64,000 bases of DNA. It comes from Melieria omissa. Taxonomy: Eukaryota; Arthropoda; Insecta; Diptera; Ulidiidae. Shown piece by piece: positions 59,411-64,000 of this stretch. Position 1 is the stretch's first letter. Each line of letters opens with the position of its first letter. The DNA lies in assembly GCA_963971225.1 (NCBI GenBank), contig OZ020270.1, positions 64,670,932 to 64,734,931 on the forward strand. The letters are read 5' to 3'. The notes beneath the pieces were generated by a model. That model saw only the letters and a program-made list of their open reading frames with translations. It did not search any database and was not told the origin of the DNA. The position numbers and the translations under genes were made by a program.

Positions 59411-60324
59411 AATAAGAATCAGGGGAAAATGAAAGGCGTTATAGTGAAAGCAGTTTTACCAGCAAGCCCGGGTCGCGTTAAAAGAATAAAAATCAGTATT
59501 CCCACCCCACCCAATGTGCTACCGATCAAATATAGTCCTAATGAAGCTTTAGCATTGTTTTTAAACTTAGGATTGTCCAAAAAAATTGACTTTTTGTACA
59601 TTTTTCGAATTCTGGTTTTCATTTTGAAAGCAAAATTTGTGAATTTTTATCTTTAAATTTGACTCTTTCAGCTTATTTCTTAAATTTCTTATTACTTTTT
59701 ATTTTTTTTAATGCATTTTCATTATCATTGTTGCTCGCATTATTCTTTACAGTAAGCCGAACTTTGACAAAGTATTACGTAGCACCCTGTACCTCGATTG
59801 AGTTTATTTTTGAGAATACAATAGCCTGATGAATTTCTAATCAACAGCAAAAATTTTCCAATTATCTCTATTCGTTCAGGAGTTATTAATTTGCAACCTG
59901 AAATGACAAATTGAGCCACTGTGCGCCGTTCGGCTATTCGCTGGCTCAGCCACTTGAGTGCTGCGCTTGTCGTGCGCGTGGTGTCATTTGACACATGTGA
60001 AGTAATAAGTGTAGCGCGATCGACTGGTTTCGGCATAAGTGGTCATGTGGTACCACTACATAAAGTAAATGCGCCTAATTCCGTGCTAGTCCCTTATTCC
60101 GTTCTATCCTGGCAAGCGAAGTTTAAAATGGAATAATAAAAAAATTTTCCAAAAAAGTGCTCATTTTTTGAGAAAATTCTTTTCCAAGAAATCGTAAATT
60201 TTTTTCAATATCAATTCAAATTCTTCATTATATGTGCTTTAATCAATTTTTGCTTTCTAATCTCATTTATCTGAAAAGTGGTGTTGATAGCGCACTTATG
60301 AATTTTTTTTTTAGTAAAATGTAT
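59411..60324. other. No gene recognised
   Basis: Frames at 59429-59656 and 59921-60136 have no recognisable features. No terminal repeats seen. Confidence 0.45.
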
Positions 60325-60766
60325 TGTTACGAACACTAGTTCTAGTGGGCTGTTACGTATCTCTGGATTGCGTGATTTGAAAATAAAACACACTCAGTTT
60401 CTCAAACGCAGTCAATAAACTAAACTAACAATCACTTTATTTCACACATTACACTTCACTGTCTTTACACTTAAGTATTTGCTCAATTACTCCGTGTGGC
60501 ACCTTCACTAGTCAAAATAGACTGACTCGCTGCGCCGCACCCGGCTGCCTTTTACACCTGTCGGGCCATCGCGCGGACCGTTCTCGCGCATTCCAGAGGG
60601 GACTAAAGGTTTCCATGATTGCCAGGTTGGACTAAAAGTTTCCATGATTGCCAGGTTGGCCTAAAAGTTTGCCTTATTATCGCGGCCGTCGTTGCCAGAT
60701 TGAATTATAGCACGGCGCGTAGCAACAGGGCTGCTTTGCACAGCGACAGACTGTCTTATCGTTACA
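60325..60766 (-). repeat. 3' LTR of gypsy copy E
   Basis: 442 bp, plus-strand ends TGTTACGAACAC and TATCGTTACA. It has an extra short repeat of CCATGATTGCCAGGTTGG (about 60614 and 60646) in U3. Confidence 0.93.
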
Positions 60767-60777
60767 CTGTCCACCAC

Positions 60778-63590
60778 TTAGACTTGTTCGTCCCGAACAA
60801 GTGCCGAGGTTCCGCTGTGATAAGGCGCCAGGCGCTCCAAATGGACTACCTTCAGCTTAGCGCCTTTATTGCGGCAACGTTGAATCCTGTATACCACGTC
60901 GTTAATCCTAGTCACGACTTCGTAAGGTCCTTCCCATGACGCTTGAAGTTTCGGAGACAAACCTTCCCTCCGCTGCGGGTTGTAGAGAATTACCTGATCG
61001 CCTTCTTGGAACCCTGCTGAGTTGGCCCGTAGATCATATCTGGCTTTCGCCTTATCGCTGACCAGTTTGGTGCGGCTCCTTATAAACTGGTGAATTTTCT
61101 CCAGTTCCGCCCGCTTATTGACCACGTAGTCCGTCTTAGCGCCTCCCGTTGTGCTGACTACCCCGAACTTCAAGTCAGCGGGTAACCGCAACTCTGTGCC
61201 GAACACTGCAGCACTCACACACTTCCTTGAATACCACAGACTCGAAATTCCGGCCTAGACCTGAGTGTAACTCCAACGGAACTCCGAACCTGGCTACCCA
61301 GTTGTTTACCAGCTTTTCCGAGATCGTAGTGGCCTCCTGGTTAGGAATAGGGTACACTTCGGGCCATTTGCTGAAGTAATCCATTACCACCAGCACATAT
61401 TTGTTGCCTTGAGTGCTAGTTGGGAATGGGCCGGCGACGTCCATAGCAATCCGCTCGAAGGGCGCTCCCACGTTGTACTGCTGCATGCGGCCTCAAGATC
61501 TTCTTGTCGGCCCTTTCGTGGCTGAACATCGGTCGCAGCTCTTAATCCACTCGGCTACGGACTCCTGACATCCTACCCAGTAGAATCGTCTTTTTATTTT
61601 GGCGACGGTTTTGGTGATGCCCAGGTGCCCTCCACTGGAGTCGTTATGGTATGCCTCGATGACCTCGTTGATTCTGCATTTCGGCACTACCATTAGGGAG
61701 TTGCTGGTCCGACCATCCGCGCTCTCCCATTCGCGGTACAGGCAGCCTTCCTTCAGCCGCAGACTTTTCCACTGTGCCCAGTAAGCCTTAGCGATCGGGC
61801 TTTCACCGGCCATCTCCTGCCAGTCTGGACGTGCGCCTTGCTCCTTGCTTTCAACGATTTTTGCAAGATCCGCATACTCACGCTGGTCTTTTCCTAGCCT
61901 CTCCGCAGACCACTCTTCCTCTGGCATAACGCTTACCAACCGGACGTCCACTATCTGTTCTTTGCTTTCGGCTCGCGAGCACTGCCTGCATTCGACTTTG
62001 CACGGACGGCGTGACAAGGCATCGGCATTTCCATGGCTACTGCCCTTGCGATGCTCTATCGTGTAGTCGTAGCTCTGCAGTCGCTCGATCCACCGCGTCA
62101 ATTGCCCTTCAGGATCCTTAAAGTTCAGGAGCTATCTCAATGCCGTATGATCTGTGCGCAGGTGAAACCTTTGTCCATACAGATATTTGTGGAAGTGTTT
62201 TACGCAGTCCAATACCGCCAGCAGTTCTTTCCGTGTCACACAGTAGTTGCGTTCCGGTTTCGACAGAATCCTACTGTAGTACGTTATCACTTGTTCCTGG
62301 CCGTCTATTATCTGTGATAGCACACCGCCAATACTATTCCCGCTTGCATCTGTATCCAGCACAAACATCCTCCCAGGCACGGGGAAGCTCAGAATTGGAG
62401 CACTGCACAGTTTTTCCTTCAGACGTGCAAAAGCCTGTTCCTGCTCCTCATTCCACTCGAAAGCTTGGCTCTTTTTCGTCAGTTTGTGCAAGCTGCTGGC
62501 TATGTTCGCGAATCCCGGAACAAATCGGCGGTAGTATATGCACAGGCTCAGGAAACTGCGGAGTTCGTGTAGATTGCATGGCCGGGGCCACTCCTTCACC
62601 GCCGTGATTTTGCCTTCATCCGTATGTACTCCGCGGGCGGAAACCGTAAGACCCAGATACTTGACCGCCTTTTGGAACAGCGAGCACTTCTTTGGGTTGT
62701 TTAAGCCCAGCTTTTTGTATCCGCTCGAATACCTCCTTCAGCTTTCCCAGGTGGTCGTCAAAGCTTTTACCCATCACGATTATGTCGTCGAGGTACACCA
62801 GACACGTACGCCAATGCAGCCCTTTTAGCACGCGTTCCATTAGCCGCTCGAATGTTGCTGGTGCGTTGCAGAGTCCGAACGGCATGACGGTGAACTGCCA
62901 CAAACCATCGCCAACACTGAAAGCCGTTTTCTCCTTATCCTTGTCTGCAAGCTCTACCTGCCAATAGCCGCTGCGTAAGTCGAGCGTGGAGAACCACTGT
63001 GTGCCTGACAGCGTGTCCAGGGTGTCATCGATCCGCGGTAGTGGATAACTGTCCTTCTTGTTCACATCATTGAGCTTCCGATAGTCCACACAAAATCGGG
63101 TACTGCCATCCTTTTTCTTGACTAGCACGACCGACGAACACCAAGGGCCTGACGACGGTTCTATGACCTTTCCTTTACCCATGTTTTCGATTAAAGTTGC
63201 GACCTCCTCCCTCTTGGCCAGAGGAACTCGTCTTGGCGGTTGGCGGATTGGTTTCGCACTTCCGGTGTCGATGTTGTGTTTCACTATAGCTGTTCTTCCG
63301 CCCGCTGTTGCAAATATTGACCCATAGTGCTGCAGGAGAGACCTGGCCTTTTGTTTCTGGTTGGCCGCCAGCTCGCTGCTCCACTGATTCTCCTGCGGTA
63401 TGACGTCCATCTTGAAACCGTTCTTCCTATTACCTCCAGGTGGGCTACTCTCGCAATTGACCGCGGCTACAGCTTCCTTACACTCGCCAATTACCTCGTC
63501 TTTACCGCCATATCTGGGTGCATTCAGGGGGTTCAGTATTCTGACTGGTATTCTGCCATTTTTAGGTTCCACTAATGTACGTCCGATGAT
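60778..63590 (-). pseudogene. Pol of gypsy copy E
   Basis: RT (WFSTLDLRSGYWQVE; YLDDIIVMG), RNase H, integrase zinc region (CDRCSATKG), part of the core (MDVAGPFP) and the C-terminal GPY/F domain (SWEGPYEVVTRIND) are readable in five frame segments. About 250 nt of the core carrying the catalytic Glu are deleted near 61207, joining FKEVCE to the FGTELRLPADL region. Further frameshifts lie near 61490, 62110 and 62610. Protease is missing. Confidence 0.9.
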
Positions 63591-64000
63591 CCTTACATGG
63601 GATGATGATTTCCTTACATCAGTCCACTGATTTTCCAGAGCAGCCTGGTCGAATTGCAGCTTGAATGTGTCGAACGGCGTAGTCCCATTATAACTAGGCA
63701 CTTCTGCTCAGGGGGCAACACTTTCCGGAACCGGCAGCAACCATTCTCGCGGCTGTACCTCCCTAAGCCGCTCGTCCATCTTTCTCTTCATCGAATATTC
63801 CAGACTATCAACTCATTTGTTCAGGGAATCATCCAGGTCGCCAACTCGTTTGTTCAGGGAATCATCCAGGTCGTCGACTCGTTTATCCAAATGCTCTACC
63901 AGCGTCTCCAGGTGCTCGACTTCCCCATTAATCCTGTCTGAGATTTCCTCCACTTTCTGCTCCAAGCGCGCAGAATTTTCCTGAAGCTCGACTTCCATTC
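63590..64000 (-). pseudogene. Gag remnant of gypsy copy E
   Basis: Coiled-coil text (EQKVEEISDRINGEVEHLET) and the start of the capsid-like region (PFDTFKLQFDQAALENQW) remain. A deletion then fuses it near 63590 to pol text (IIGRTLVEPKNGRIPV), removing most of Gag, the knuckle and the protease. The N-terminus lies beyond the window. Confidence 0.85.

Larger units (their letters stand above)
60325..64000 (-). mobile_element. Ty3/gypsy element, copy E (runs off the window)
   Basis: 3' LTR at 60325-60766 with left flank GTAT, then pol and gag on the minus strand in decayed form. The 5' LTR would lie beyond 64000. Same family as copies A, B and D. Confidence 0.93.

Overview
The window is a eukaryotic, insect-type stretch that is almost wholly transposable elements. 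The one host-gene exon I can support is a single internal exon (22058-22196, minus) of calcium/calmodulin-dependent kinase I, with intact acceptor and donor. Its neighbouring exons are not in the window, so the surroundings to the left and right are probably intron packed with repeats. The kinase exon, the TE mix (mariner, BEL/Pao, Ty3/gypsy with a tRNA-Leu primer site, piggyBac, hAT, Harbinger, Transib, a Polinton relic) and the AT-rich spacers suggest a higher fly, plausibly a tephritid fruit fly. The species cannot be fixed from sequence alone.

Layout. 1-4134: BEL/Pao pol relic followed by a CCHC gag-like exon. 5158-6094: decayed mariner. 6295-6754 plus 12.6-13.1 kb: relic that looks like a Polinton/Maverick (packaging-type ATPase and a convergent gene), split by a TTAA-flanked piggyBac-like element (6755-12354). 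That element was itself invaded by a SINE, a near-intact mariner and gypsy copy A. 13066-13624: deleted mariner. 14165-20104: gypsy copy B (minus). 20.2-21.6 kb: truncated LINE. 22.06-22.20 kb: CaMKI exon. 22.3-23.4 kb: MITE with a mariner inside. 23.7-37.3 kb: one old mariner-type transposase gene cut in two by a hAT element (24198-36872, 8-bp target duplication). The hAT has in turn been filled with a solo LTR, two piggyBacs, a SINE, a MITE, a long fold-back and a Harbinger element carrying a LINE. 37.9-40.0 kb: relic of a second gypsy lineage. 40030-44901: gypsy copy C, whose Gag is fused in frame to integrase parts and interrupted by a Transib. 46305-48310: 5' half of a BEL element. 49326-56568: three-level nest whose core is gypsy copy D (50059-55971), with LTRs identical by eye and long gag and pol frames. 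56.6-58.9 kb: mariner and hAT remnants. 60325-64000: gypsy copy E (minus), running off the window.

Functionally the window is a record of repeated nested transposition. Gypsy copies A, B, D and E are one family. Its Gag has a SAP-like N-terminus, a coiled coil and a CCHC knuckle, and its gag-pol boundary shows a candidate -1 frameshift site (GTTAAAC, gag stop, then a stem). Copy C and the solo LTR form a related subfamily. Copy D has lost 5 nt just before that site, which puts pol in the gag frame behind a single TGA. Every gypsy insertion with visible flanks uses ATAT or a one-base variant. No RNA gene, CRISPR array or bacterial-style operon was found.
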